Source: Thiomicrorhabdus arctica DSM 13458 (GTDB taxonomy: Bacteria > Pseudomonadota > Gammaproteobacteria > Thiomicrospirales > Thiomicrospiraceae). From it: 64,000 nt of DNA. This document shows positions 17,451 through 26,268 of this stretch, one piece after another (the stretch's first letter is position 1; every line of letters begins with the position of its first letter). Made by a program: the position numbers and the translations under genes. The stretch is taken from NCBI RefSeq assembly GCF_000381085.1, contig NZ_KB905899.1:1674001-1738000 (forward strand), written 5' to 3'. The notes under the pieces were generated by a model that saw only the letters and a list, made by a program, of their open reading frames with translations, was not told the DNA's origin and ran no database searches.

Positions 17451-18503
17451 CTACTTGAACGGTTCGGCTTCCATCTCAAGAAAAATGCGGTAAGCATTGC
17501 CACGATTACTTCCATTAAATGCTGGCATGTTTCTGTAAGCAGACCAGTCGGTCGCATTGTAGGCTTCATCAAAAGGCACAAGATTTTCTGCTGCTTCACC
17601 CATCGCATCACGTACGAAGTTGATGTAGTCACGGGTTGTTGTGACCGCATCCTTTACGCTTTCCGAAGGGGTGCCATGACCAGGAATAACAAAACGCGGC
17701 TGTGGATCTAACTCGGCCAGATAGTCAAGCCCTCGAAGCCAGCGTTTGGTATCTGTCTCTGGGCTGTCCATGAAAGGCACGCGGCCCTTGTAGATGACGT
17801 CACCACTGAACAGCACACCATAATTTTTTACTAACATAATACTGTCAGCTGGTGCGTGTGCTGGCCCAAGATGTTTCACCATAAAAGTGACTCCGCCAAG
17901 CTCAAAGGTCATGTCATCTTTGAAGGTGTTAGTCGGTGAAACAATGTGGGTATTTTCGTCTACCCATGGTGATAGCGCTTTACGTCGCTGTGCAAGACGG
18001 CGTGCGGCATCTTCGCCTTGACTGGCCGTTGACCCACCGACATACCCCAGCGCGAGCACTTGCGCCCACACCGGTGGATTACCGGCATGTTCTTCAAAGG
18101 CCTGTAGTCCATAAATATGGTCTGCGTGATAATGACTGAGAATCACTCGCTCAATAGGCTGGTCGGTCACCTCGCGAATACGTTGTAATAAACGATAACC
18201 CAGTGCCGGCGTACCCAGAGCATCAAACACGACAACGCCCGCATCGGTTACCACGAAGCCTGCATTTGAAGTATGTCCTTCATTCTCTGTGTCTGGCACA
18301 CCCGAAAAACCAATCACATAATAAATAGGTGCATCTTTTACTTTAAACAGCTTCATCGCAAGTTTAGAGTCGCCATAAGGTGTAGCAACCTTGTTAATCG
18401 GTGTTGCACTCACATCGCTGCCAGAGGCCGCCACCTCAGATGACTTGGTGCAAGCCGATACGGTTAATAACAGGACAAAAATGAAAAAATGTTTCAGGCG
18501 CAT
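17451..18503 (-). CDS. Metallo-beta-lactamase-fold lipoprotein hydrolase
   Basis: A 350-residue exported protein. The N-terminus is a lipoprotein signal with lipobox LTVSAC (Cys18), so the protein is probably anchored in the envelope. The metallo-beta-lactamase fold is shown by the zinc-binding HYHADH motif (in ILSHYHADHIYGL), a later His in KHLGPAHAPADS, the Asp in LFSGDVIY and the final His in FVIPGHGTPS. It resembles the SoxH/quinoprotein-associated zinc hydrolases often found in sulfur oxidisers and methylotrophs, but no sox or quinoprotein gene lies beside it here. The substrate is unknown. Confidence 0.8.
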   Translation of the reverse strand: MRLKHFFIFVLLLTVSACTKSSEVAASGSDVSATPINKVATPYGDSKLAMKLFKVKDAPIYYVIGFSGVPDTENEGHTSNAGFVVTDAGVVVFDALGTPALGYRLLQRIREVTDQPIERVILSHYHADHIYGLQAFEEHAGNPPVWAQVLALGYVGGSTASQGEDAARRLAQRRKALSPWVDENTHIVSPTNTFKDDMTFELGGVTFMVKHLGPAHAPADSIMLVKNYGVLFSGDVIYKGRVPFMDSPETDTKRWLRGLDYLAELDPQPRFVIPGHGTPSESVKDAVTTTRDYINFVRDAMGEAAENLVPFDEAYNATDWSAYRNMPAFNGSNRGNAYRIFLEMEAEPFK

Positions 18504-18889
18504 GTTTTTTCCTCAATAGAAATTGCAATCGGAAACGAGCGCACATTTGTCTACACAAGTGAGGACAAGGTCCCATTGAATAGTCATTACACGGCCCGTA
18601 CAGTTTTAAAGTCACAAATACTGACTATATACGTAATAAATATTATAACGTCTAATGAATGCCAGAGGAAGCATACTCATGACAAGACCAAGTCCTTCAC
18701 AAATAACAAGTGATTAGGATTCGTGTCTCATTGAAAAAGCATGGCGTAAAATGGATAAATCAGGAGTCACAACGCCTCCGTACTATAACAAAATGAAAAT
18801 TAAGGGGGCAGATCCATTAAAATGATATCAGTGCGGCATGTAACACTGACATTCACCCGTTAAAAGTTATGAGCCGCACACGGCCACAT
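18504..18889. other. Intergenic stretch with no recognised gene
   Basis: About 390 bases between the lipoprotein promoter region and the acyltransferase terminator. It holds a possible weak hairpin TCAGTG/CACTGA (around 18826-18852) after a GGGGGCAGATCC segment. I see no convincing open frame with a ribosome binding site and no RNA gene. Confidence 0.5.
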
Positions 18890-18916
18890 AAAAAACGGGC
18901 TCGGATGTAATCCGAG
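18890..18916 (-). terminator. Rho-independent terminator after the acyltransferase gene
   Basis: On the minus strand, CTCGGAT-TAC-ATCCGAG is followed by CCCG and a run of six T, 30-55 bases after the stop codon of the lpxL-type gene. Confidence 0.75.
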
Positions 18917-18944
18917 GATGAGCGTTGAAGGTTGGCCAGGTCGA

Positions 18945-19898
18945 TTAAGATTTATAAATATCCACCACACCTGCTGGTGGATGGCGAAAACGTTTATAAG
19001 ACCAAAGATACTGTTCTGGTGCCAAGGCAATACAAGCTTCAATCCCTGCATTTAAAGCCGTCGTCGCAACCAACTCATCTGTACTTCCAATATCGGCATC
19101 GGTCGGCAAAAAGTGCAGCCGATAACCTTCGGCATTGGGCAGACGCTCCATCATCATAAACAACACAGCACAATCGGTTTTCTGAACCAATTTACTCACA
19201 AAAGTCATACTGCGGGCCGGTCGTCCAAAAAACGGTGCATAAACACCACCCGATTCGCCAGGATCTTGATCGGGCAAAATCCCGGTTACTTCATTGTTCT
19301 TTAGGGCTTTAATTAGGGTACGTACACCCCGTAAGTCCGTCGGCACTAGCTTACCTCCAAATCGCGAACGCGCTTTCTTCATAAAGGATTCAACCGAAGA
19401 GACATTAGGGGGGCGATAGAGAAAGGTAGAAGGATAGCGGCTCGCTAAATAGATGGCATTCAGCTCCCAATTACCAATGTGAGGGCCGAGAAAAATCACC
19501 CCTTTCTGATTCGTAATCGCCTCATCCAATAAGGCCTGGCCTTTTATCTCTTTAATCAAAGGTAAAATCTGTTGATTAGGCCAACACCACATTGGCCCGA
19601 GTTCGGTAATGGTTTTACCTAACTCGAATAAGGTATTGTGCAGCAAAACTTTCTGTTCATCCGGCCTTAAGTCGGGATAAACCACCTGGAGGTTTTTCCG
19701 AGCGATACTTTTCTGACTGTTCGGCAACCAAATTAATAACCAACCGATGCCACGACCGAGTCTTTGATTCCAGGCTAAAGAGAACCAGGAAAAGGCAATG
19801 ACCAAGCCTTTTAGTAAGGCCCCTAACCAGGCCTGGTCATTTACTGTGCGTTTTTTAGCAGGCTTTTTCTCAGGCAGTTGATGCTTTAAATGACTCAT
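18945..19898 (-). CDS. LpxL/HtrB-family lipid A acyltransferase
   Basis: A 317-residue inner-membrane acyltransferase that adds a secondary acyl chain to lipid A precursors. One hydrophobic segment near the N-terminus (about 27-45) is followed by the catalytic HxxxxD/E-type motif HIGNWE (about 139-144) and the conserved FLYRPP and LPDQDPG segments. The length is normal. The start overlaps the ttcA stop as ATGA, indicating an operon. A perfect interspersed palindrome lies within residues 21-27 and encodes DQAWL, just ahead of the membrane anchor. Whether it acts as LpxL or LpxM cannot be decided from sequence alone. Confidence 0.88.
   Translation of the reverse strand: MSHLKHQLPEKKPAKKRTVNDQAWLGALLKGLVIAFSWFSLAWNQRLGRGIGWLLIWLPNSQKSIARKNLQVVYPDLRPDEQKVLLHNTLFELGKTITELGPMWCWPNQQILPLIKEIKGQALLDEAITNQKGVIFLGPHIGNWELNAIYLASRYPSTFLYRPPNVSSVESFMKKARSRFGGKLVPTDLRGVRTLIKALKNNEVTGILPDQDPGESGGVYAPFFGRPARSMTFVSKLVQKTDCAVLFMMMERLPNAEGYRLHFLPTDADIGSTDELVATTALNAGIEACIALAPEQYLWSYKRFRHPPAGVVDIYKS
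19826..19837. repeat. Interspersed palindrome copy (12 bp, inside the acyltransferase gene)
   Basis: Perfect ACCAGGCCTGGT; on the coding (minus) strand it reads as DQAWL. Confidence 0.85.
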
Positions 19899-20812
19899 AA
19901 ATCGACCTCATTCGGCTCTGACAATTCAGACTGTAACAGGCTCGCATGCCCTGCATGATTGTCATCTGCAATTAAGGGTTGCATCGCACGCCATAGATTA
20001 GCATAGAGATGTGAATTGGTTTTTTCTTGCGCTAACAACATCTGTTTGGTCTCTTCACGGGCTTGCGGTTTGGCATAACAAGCCGGGCAATTATCTTCAA
20101 TCACCGGCAAACCAGCTTCTGTGGCAAATTCACGGGTTTGACATTCACGAACCCGCACCAACGGACGGATAATGCGAATGTCTTTATCGTCATTCAGATA
20201 GTGGGCTTTCATAGTACGTAATTGACCGGCGTTAAAAGCACTCATAATAAAGCTTTCGGCCAAATCATCTAAATGTTGCGCTAAGGCCAACACGTTATAC
20301 CCTTCACGACGACAAGTCGAATATAAAATACCGCGTTTTTGACGGGCACAGAAACTGCAAAAAGAGTTGCCTTTCATACGCTCTTCCGCCAGTTTGACAA
20401 TGTCTTCCGATTCATAAAAGTAGGGGACATCCAATGATGCACACCAGGATTTTAAGGGTGAAGGATCAAATCCTGGAATCTCAGGATCAATCGTACAGGC
20501 GGCAATCTCAAAATGAATCGGCGCATGGCGCTGGATGTGTTTCAAAATAATGAGCAAAGACATCGAATCTTTACCACCAGACAAACCCAATAAAACCCGG
20601 TCGCCCTCGCGCAACATTTGATACTGAGCCATGGCTTTACCGACCAATTTCATAATGGATTTTGGGGGTTTGATCCAATCCTTGGTACGTTCTTTTTTCG
20701 AACGCTTAATGGAAGCGGATACAGGCTTAATATCAGACTCAACATCGGAGATTGCTTTGGTTATCGCTTCCGCGGTAGGTTCTGTTATTGATTCACTCAT
20801 GGTCACAGTCAT
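19895..20812 (-). CDS. ttcA: tRNA 2-thiocytidine(32) synthetase TtcA
   Basis: Thiolates cytidine 32 in tRNA, using ATP and a 4Fe-4S cluster. The PP-loop is SGGKDS (in LGLSGGKDSMSLL). The two Cys pairs of the family are seen in SFCSFCARQKRG and in DNCPACYAKPQAREE. The frame extends to 20851 only through a TTG codon; ATG at 20812 (or 20800) gives the normal length of about 305 residues, with a variable acidic N-terminal extension. It is the first gene of a pair with the acyltransferase and is divergent from the DUF3616 gene. Confidence 0.93.
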   Translation of the reverse strand: MTVTMSESITEPTAEAITKAISDVESDIKPVSASIKRSKKERTKDWIKPPKSIMKLVGKAMAQYQMLREGDRVLLGLSGGKDSMSLLIILKHIQRHAPIHFEIAACTIDPEIPGFDPSPLKSWCASLDVPYFYESEDIVKLAEERMKGNSFCSFCARQKRGILYSTCRREGYNVLALAQHLDDLAESFIMSAFNAGQLRTMKAHYLNDDKDIRIIRPLVRVRECQTREFATEAGLPVIEDNCPACYAKPQAREETKQMLLAQEKTNSHLYANLWRAMQPLIADDNHAGHASLLQSELSEPNEVDL

Positions 20813-20902
20813 TTGGCCGTTGTTTAGTTTGTTAGCGACTATTTTACACAATCCGCTACAATAACGGTTTGATTAAACACGTTATCACCCGAGTCTGACA
20901 TC

Positions 20903-21964
20903 ATGCACCTAATATCACACCTTACAAAACGCATTTGCATTAAAACCTTATTTGGCTATGGCCTTTTGTTGGCACTGACATTCGCAGTAAACACTGCAAA
21001 TGCAAACACGCTAGCGACGCCGGAAAATGACCAGGCCTGGTCATTTTCTACCGACTTAGGAATGGATTCTTTGAATATCAGTGGCCTCATTGTTAGCAGC
21101 GACTTTATGGCGCTGGCAACGGATGAAGGTCATCAAATACAACTGTTTACGCGCCTCAAAACAAATTCGGGCCAACTTATCTGGCAACCCGGTCAACTCA
21201 TCTCCCTAGACAGCTCGATGGCCGCCTTGAATACCGAATTGGATATTGAAGGCTTGGCTTGGCAAGCGCCCTATCTCTACGCCATCGGCTCTCACAGTGT
21301 GAAACGCGCTAAACTCAAAAAAAACAAATCTGCTAAACAGAATTTGAAACGACTACAAACCGTCAGTAGAGAACCTGCCAGACAACAGCTGTTTCGCATT
21401 GAACTGGATAGGCACTATAAAGCCGTTAAGGTTGAAAGCCTTTCATTAGCAGAAGAGTTACAAAATCATGCAACGTTAGGTTTATTTGTGGGGATTCCCA
21501 GTAAAGAAAACGGGGTCGATATTGAAGGATTGGCAATCGATGTTAAAGGTCGCCTGTTAGTCGGTTTTAGAGGACCGGTGTTGCGTGGCAATATCGCTAC
21601 CGTTTTACGTTTAAAGTTGCATAAAAAGAAGTTTAAAATCAAATCGGTTAAAACCCTCTATCTGCCCCTAGCTGGCAGAGGGATTAGAGGCATAAGTGAA
21701 ATGGAACCTGGTTTTCTAGTGTTGACAGGTGCGGTGGGCGACCAAGACTTAAGCTATCAAGTCATTCTCTGGAATGGTGAAGATGCCTTACCGAGTGAAT
21801 CTGCTTCTAAAACGGCCTTACGTTATCTATGCGACCTCCCATCAAGCATGGGTAAACCCGAAGGCATTCAATTTTTACAAAAAACCGCGACAAGGATAGA
21901 GTTCATCATTGTTCAAGACGGTCTCAAAAACGGACAACCCACTGTTTTTAGCTGTGCACTTTAA
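20903..21964 (+). CDS. DUF3616 family exported protein
   Basis: A 353-residue protein of unknown function with a signal peptide (GLLLALTFAVNTANA, about 20-34). The mature part has repeated beta-strand segments typical of DUF3616: ISGLIVSSDFMALATDEGHQIQLF, DIEGLAWQAPYLYAIGSHS (each longer than needed for recognition), DIEGLAIDVKGRLLVGFRGP and PEGIQFLQ. This looks like a beta-propeller-like fold. A 26-bp palindrome built on the interspersed core falls right after the signal peptide and encodes ENDQAWSFS. The gene stands alone, divergent from ttcA. Confidence 0.82.
   Translation: MHLISHLTKRICIKTLFGYGLLLALTFAVNTANANTLATPENDQAWSFSTDLGMDSLNISGLIVSSDFMALATDEGHQIQLFTRLKTNSGQLIWQPGQLISLDSSMAALNTELDIEGLAWQAPYLYAIGSHSVKRAKLKKNKSAKQNLKRLQTVSREPARQQLFRIELDRHYKAVKVESLSLAEELQNHATLGLFVGIPSKENGVDIEGLAIDVKGRLLVGFRGPVLRGNIATVLRLKLHKKKFKIKSVKTLYLPLAGRGIRGISEMEPGFLVLTGAVGDQDLSYQVILWNGEDALPSESASKTALRYLCDLPSSMGKPEGIQFLQKTATRIEFIIVQDGLKNGQPTVFSCAL
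21023..21048. repeat. Interspersed palindrome copy with arms extended to 26 bp (in a gene)
   Basis: The core ACCAGGCCTGGT (21030-21041) is flanked by GAAAATG and CATTTTC arms, making a perfect 26-bp palindrome inside the DUF3616 coding sequence. Confidence 0.85.
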
Positions 21965-22158
21965 GTTTTTTCTGTTGCATTCACCTTCACGATTAAGACT
22001 CTTGATTGGTGCAAAACTTGGGTCCTTGTTTAACCCACCATGCTCCTTTATAAAACGGATACATCTGACGTATTAGAAATATCACAATTCAATTGATATC
22101 CCTAGCAAAATGGTATGATATTATCTAACAACTATTTATGAGAAGGAGTGGTGACGGA

Positions 22159-23718
22159 ATGGATGATTTATATGTCTTTGCTGCGGATACTGCCAAAGAA
22201 ATACTCAGTGACAAACTGCATAAAATGCAACCCTGGAAAGTGCTCATTGTTGACGATGAACCGGACGTCCATAAAATCACCAAGCTGGTCTTAGAGTCCG
22301 TTACTTTTGAAAATAAAAACGTTGAATTACTCCATGCCTACAGCGCTGCAGAAGCGAAAGAAGTATTGCAAAGACAACCTAAAAACGCCCCCATTGCCGT
22401 CGCCTTTATAGATGTGGTCATGGAGACGGATACGGCTGGACTTGACTTAGTCAAATACATTCGTGAAGAGATGGACAATCACATCACCCGTATCATTCTT
22501 CGCACAGGCCAACCGGGACAAGCGCCTGAAGAGTCGGTTATCAAAGATTATGATATCAACGATTACAAATCAAAAACTGAATTAACCTCTAGCAAGCTCA
22601 AAACTACTCTTTATGCCTCATTGCGTTCTTATCGAGACATTATGACCATCGACAATCATCGGGTGGGATTGCAAAAAGTGCTCAAAGCGATTGGGAACAT
22701 CAGCTCTGAAACCAACCTACGCTCCTTAACCTCGCTGATCCTCTCGCAAATCGCCACGGTATTAGACCTGGAAGAAGATGCGATGTACTGTACTGTGTTG
22801 ACCACCCCCACTCAACAAGATCACAATGGACAGCAGTTCAAAGTATTGGCTAAAGCAGGGGATCTTTTCTCCGAGCTCAAAGAGGATGAAATTTGCACTC
22901 TTCCACCTGAAGTTCACACCCTATTTCAACAGTCCTATCAACAAAAAAGTTCGATACAAAAAGGCATCGAATTTGTGGCTTATATTAGCAATGACCTTGG
23001 CGAAGAAAACCTGCTTTATGTCCGTAAATCACAACCGTTAAGCGAATTAAACCTGCATTTGTTGGATATTTTCATTGATAATTTTGTCAAAGCCCATACC
23101 GCCTTGACACTTAAAGATGAGGTTGAGCAAAGCCAAAGCGAACTTGTACACATATTGGGTGAAGCCGTTGAAGTTCGCTCCAAAGAAACCGGTAGTCATG
23201 TTAAACGGGTGGGACAAATCAGTTATATTTTAGCGAAAGCCTATGGCCTTAATAAATTTGACTGTGCATTAATTAAATTAGCCTCGCCCTTGCATGATGT
23301 GGGTAAAGTCAGCATTCCAGATCATGTCTTAAACAAACCAGGGCGACATGACGAAGATGAACGGCAAATAATGCAAAGTCATGCCGAAGTCGGCTACAAC
23401 ATACTCTCAAAATCAAAATCTGCATCATTAAAGACAGCCGCCCTCATTTCTTTGGAGCATCATGAACACTGGGATGGAGGGGGCTATCCTGCGGGAAAAA
23501 TTGGCGATGAGACACATGTAATGTCTCGTATTACGGGACTTGCAGATGTTTTTGATGCTCTTGGCAGTAAACGTTGTTACAAAGAGCCTTGGCCAATTGA
23601 AAGAATTGTTGATCTGATTTCAGAACAGAAAGGTAAGCAATTTGAACCTAGATTGGTTGATTTGCTCTTAGAGTATCTCGATGAAATAAAGATGGTTCGT
23701 ACTCTTTATCCAGACTAA
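22159..23718 (+). CDS. Response regulator with DUF3369 and HD-GYP domains (c-di-GMP phosphodiesterase)
   Basis: Cytoplasmic signal protein predicted to hydrolyse cyclic di-GMP. Order: a receiver domain (about 25-155) with VDDEPD and FIDVVMETD (phospho-Asp), a DUF3369 sensory domain (about 165-320), and an HD-GYP domain (about 325-515). The HD-GYP part has HVKRVG, HDVGKVSIPDHVL and HHEHWDGGGYP, all the expected metal and signature residues. The frame also allows ATG at 22138, but AGAAGGAG at 22141-22148 is the right distance from ATG 22159, so this start is chosen. The adjacent histidine kinase 80 bases downstream may be its partner. Confidence 0.92.
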   Translation: MDDLYVFAADTAKEILSDKLHKMQPWKVLIVDDEPDVHKITKLVLESVTFENKNVELLHAYSAAEAKEVLQRQPKNAPIAVAFIDVVMETDTAGLDLVKYIREEMDNHITRIILRTGQPGQAPEESVIKDYDINDYKSKTELTSSKLKTTLYASLRSYRDIMTIDNHRVGLQKVLKAIGNISSETNLRSLTSLILSQIATVLDLEEDAMYCTVLTTPTQQDHNGQQFKVLAKAGDLFSELKEDEICTLPPEVHTLFQQSYQQKSSIQKGIEFVAYISNDLGEENLLYVRKSQPLSELNLHLLDIFIDNFVKAHTALTLKDEVEQSQSELVHILGEAVEVRSKETGSHVKRVGQISYILAKAYGLNKFDCALIKLASPLHDVGKVSIPDHVLNKPGRHDEDERQIMQSHAEVGYNILSKSKSASLKTAALISLEHHEHWDGGGYPAGKIGDETHVMSRITGLADVFDALGSKRCYKEPWPIERIVDLISEQKGKQFEPRLVDLLLEYLDEIKMVRTLYPD

Positions 23719-23798
23719 GAATTCCCGGCATAAACTCCGCCACAAACCAAATAAGTGGCCGATAAACTAAGTGATAAAGATATTATTTTAGACTCTAT

Positions 23799-25325
23799 AT
23801 GAAAAATTCTACCGCTTCAATACTCATTTTAAGTTTTGTGATGACCATTGGCGTATTCACTGGTTTGATGACATACACTCTATCGCAGTTTGATTCGGTC
23901 AAAATTAAAATCGAAGAAATTGTTAAATACAACAATACCAAAGTCGACATTATGCATACCATGCATAGCGCAGCACGAGAACGTTTATTAGGCATGCTCA
24001 TCATGGCGAATATCGATGACGATTTTTTGCTCGATGAACTCTATATGGACTTCAATAAGCATGGCGCAGTTTTTGCCACCGCACGCAACCGATTTGAAAA
24101 ACTCAATTTAACTCCACAAGAAAAGACAATTCTTGACCAACAAGGCGCGATTGCAAAAGTATCCATTCCAATACAGTTTCAAGTCATCTCGCTTATTCAC
24201 AACTCTGAACGTAAAAAAGCGATCGATTTACTCAATGAAAAAGGTATCGAAGCACAAAACCGCTCTTTACAAAAATTATCCGAACTTGTCACGTTACAAA
24301 GAAAAAGTTCGCAAAACATTCTGAATGAGATTGAACAACAATATGCAGAAAGTGTGCATCTCATATTAACCTGGTCGATTTTAACGGTTTTACTTGGTTC
24401 CTTTTTGGCGTACAAGGTTATTTTCAAAATCATTCGTACCGAAAAACAGCTCTCTGTCAGCCATGCAGAGCTAGAACAAACGAACCAGAATTTAGAATTT
24501 TTGGTTAAGGAACGCACCAACGAGATTGAACAAACGCTGGAAAACTTAAAAAGTACGCAAGATATGCTCGTTGAAAATGAAAAAATGGCCTCTTTAGGTG
24601 GTCTTGTAGCCGGAATAGCGCATGAGGTAAATACCCCGTTAGGGGTTGGCTTGACCAGTAGTTCTTTATTAAGAGAAAAGGTCGAGCACTTGCAAAATTT
24701 GTTTGACAACCAAGCTCTCACACAAAGTGCGTTAACTGGATTTTTACATCAAGCGCATGAAGCCACCGTCATCGTTGAAGAAAACCTTTACAGAGCCAAC
24801 GATTTAATCGCGAGTTTTAAGCAACTTGCCGTTGATCAAACGTGTGATCAAACATTCACTTTTAATATCTATGACACTCTACATTCAAGCCTGATTAGCT
24901 TAAATCATGTTTTAAAAAAACAGAACATCCAAAGCATTCTCTCCTGTAATGAACAATTAACGCTTAACAGCAATGCTGGTTCCGTGAGTCAAGTCGTTAC
25001 CAATTTAATCATGAATGCTTCCATTCACGCTTTTGATGACAATACGCCCAATCCAACCATTGAGATCAAAGTCACTGAACGTTCTGATAATCGTTTAGAA
25101 ATTCAGTTTATTGACAATGGTAAAGGTATGGCTAAGGAAGTGCTCGACAAGGCATTTGAACCCTTCTTTACGACGAAACGAGGTCAAGGAGGTAGTGGAC
25201 TAGGCTTACACCTGGTTTATAATCTAGTCACCCGAAAGTTAAAAGGCACCATTATCGTTCAAAGTGAACTCGGTAAAGGTACCGTTTTTCTGGTCACCAT
25301 CCCAACTCAACTGGGAACTGTTTAA
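23799..25325 (+). CDS. Transmembrane sensor histidine kinase
   Basis: A 508-residue kinase. Membrane segments at about 5-27 and 185-207 bracket a periplasmic helical sensor region. A coiled stretch (about 215-260) leads to the H-box GIAHEVNTPLG (His about 275) and an HATPase with LIMNASIHAF, DNGKGM and GGSGLGLHLVYNLV. It follows the HD-GYP regulator after 80 bases on the same strand, and the two are probably a sensor-regulator pair. Its stop overlaps by four bases the stop of the convergent MOSC gene. The signal is unknown. Confidence 0.88.
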   Translation: MKNSTASILILSFVMTIGVFTGLMTYTLSQFDSVKIKIEEIVKYNNTKVDIMHTMHSAARERLLGMLIMANIDDDFLLDELYMDFNKHGAVFATARNRFEKLNLTPQEKTILDQQGAIAKVSIPIQFQVISLIHNSERKKAIDLLNEKGIEAQNRSLQKLSELVTLQRKSSQNILNEIEQQYAESVHLILTWSILTVLLGSFLAYKVIFKIIRTEKQLSVSHAELEQTNQNLEFLVKERTNEIEQTLENLKSTQDMLVENEKMASLGGLVAGIAHEVNTPLGVGLTSSSLLREKVEHLQNLFDNQALTQSALTGFLHQAHEATVIVEENLYRANDLIASFKQLAVDQTCDQTFTFNIYDTLHSSLISLNHVLKKQNIQSILSCNEQLTLNSNAGSVSQVVTNLIMNASIHAFDDNTPNPTIEIKVTERSDNRLEIQFIDNGKGMAKEVLDKAFEPFFTTKRGQGGSGLGLHLVYNLVTRKLKGTIIVQSELGKGTVFLVTIPTQLGTV

Positions 25326-26023
25326 ACCTTTGAATCAGCTTGTTCAGAATGCTGTTCAAGCAATTTTGTAATGGCTTTCTGCCAAGAGATTGAAAGTGCT
25401 GGGTGCTTCACCACCGCGTGCAAAATGGACCAATCGTGATCGGTTTGATGAAATTGTTTGGCTAAGAACAACTTTTGAATAGATATTTTATAAGGCATTT
25501 TTTCGGCATGTTCTTCATGGCTATCTCGCGTCAACCATGTGACCGCTTGACCCTGTTGTAAAACCCCAGTCACTAAGACTCGACAATAAAAACCCACTCG
25601 GCCGCTTTCAGAATAGGTTTTTAAAAATTCACCTGATCTCCAATCGGAACCTTCACTGGCCTGTTGGCCCAGCTTCCAACAAGGAGAGCGAGGCTGAGTC
25701 ACTTCTAACAGAACCGTGCCAATTTGCAAACGATCTCCTAAACAAACCTCCGTTTCATCCAGACCGGACAAGGTTAAATTTTCGCCCAGAAAACCAAAGG
25801 GTTGATCAATTTCAAAGAATGCATAATTACTTTCTGGCATGATGAAAACGGCTTTATCTTCACCCCCATGATTTTTAAGATCGCCCTGTTCATCTCCAGC
25901 AAGCCCTATTTTATGGACGACAATCTGCCCTTGTACTGCTGACTTATGCATAGCACTTGGCGTACCGTCACGCCAAGATTGTATTTGAACTTGACCCACA
26001 TTGACCGAAATGACTTTCATCAA
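25322..26023 (-). CDS. MOSC domain protein (YiiM-like)
   Basis: A 233-residue protein with a MOSC domain, the fold used by molybdenum-cofactor sulfurases and YiiM-type reductases of N-hydroxylated compounds. Signature segments are GLAGDEQGDLKNHGGEDKAV, FGENLTLSGL, GDRLQIGTVLLEVTQPRSPC (with the conserved Cys) and WKLGQQ. There is a further C-terminal helical part of about 60 residues. No molybdenum-cofactor gene is adjacent, and it is transcribed against the histidine kinase. The precise substrate is unknown. Confidence 0.88.
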   Translation of the reverse strand: MMKVISVNVGQVQIQSWRDGTPSAMHKSAVQGQIVVHKIGLAGDEQGDLKNHGGEDKAVFIMPESNYAFFEIDQPFGFLGENLTLSGLDETEVCLGDRLQIGTVLLEVTQPRSPCWKLGQQASEGSDWRSGEFLKTYSESGRVGFYCRVLVTGVLQQGQAVTWLTRDSHEEHAEKMPYKISIQKLFLAKQFHQTDHDWSILHAVVKHPALSISWQKAITKLLEQHSEQADSKV

Positions 26024-26268
26024 TTTATATTCCTTTTACCTATAAATCTTGTTGAGTATGATGCTTTGTTTTTTTAGACCAACCGATGTTAGTTTGGCCT
26101 ACTAGCCTACTATAAAGGTGCACACTACGATCCGGATTCTATTTATTTCATAATACAAGTCGTTCTAAATAAGAATGATTCCATTAACGGCATCGTGTGT
26201 AAACTATATCATCACTCATTTGAGACCTATCATGACTATTTGATACTGAACTAGACTTTATCCAACCG

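Noticed and set aside
18780-18860. GGGGGCAGATCC stretch as an insertion-sequence remnant
   Set aside because: The segment recalls DNA flanking some REP-associated transposases, but no inverted repeats, transposase fragment or duplication is visible, so no element is called.
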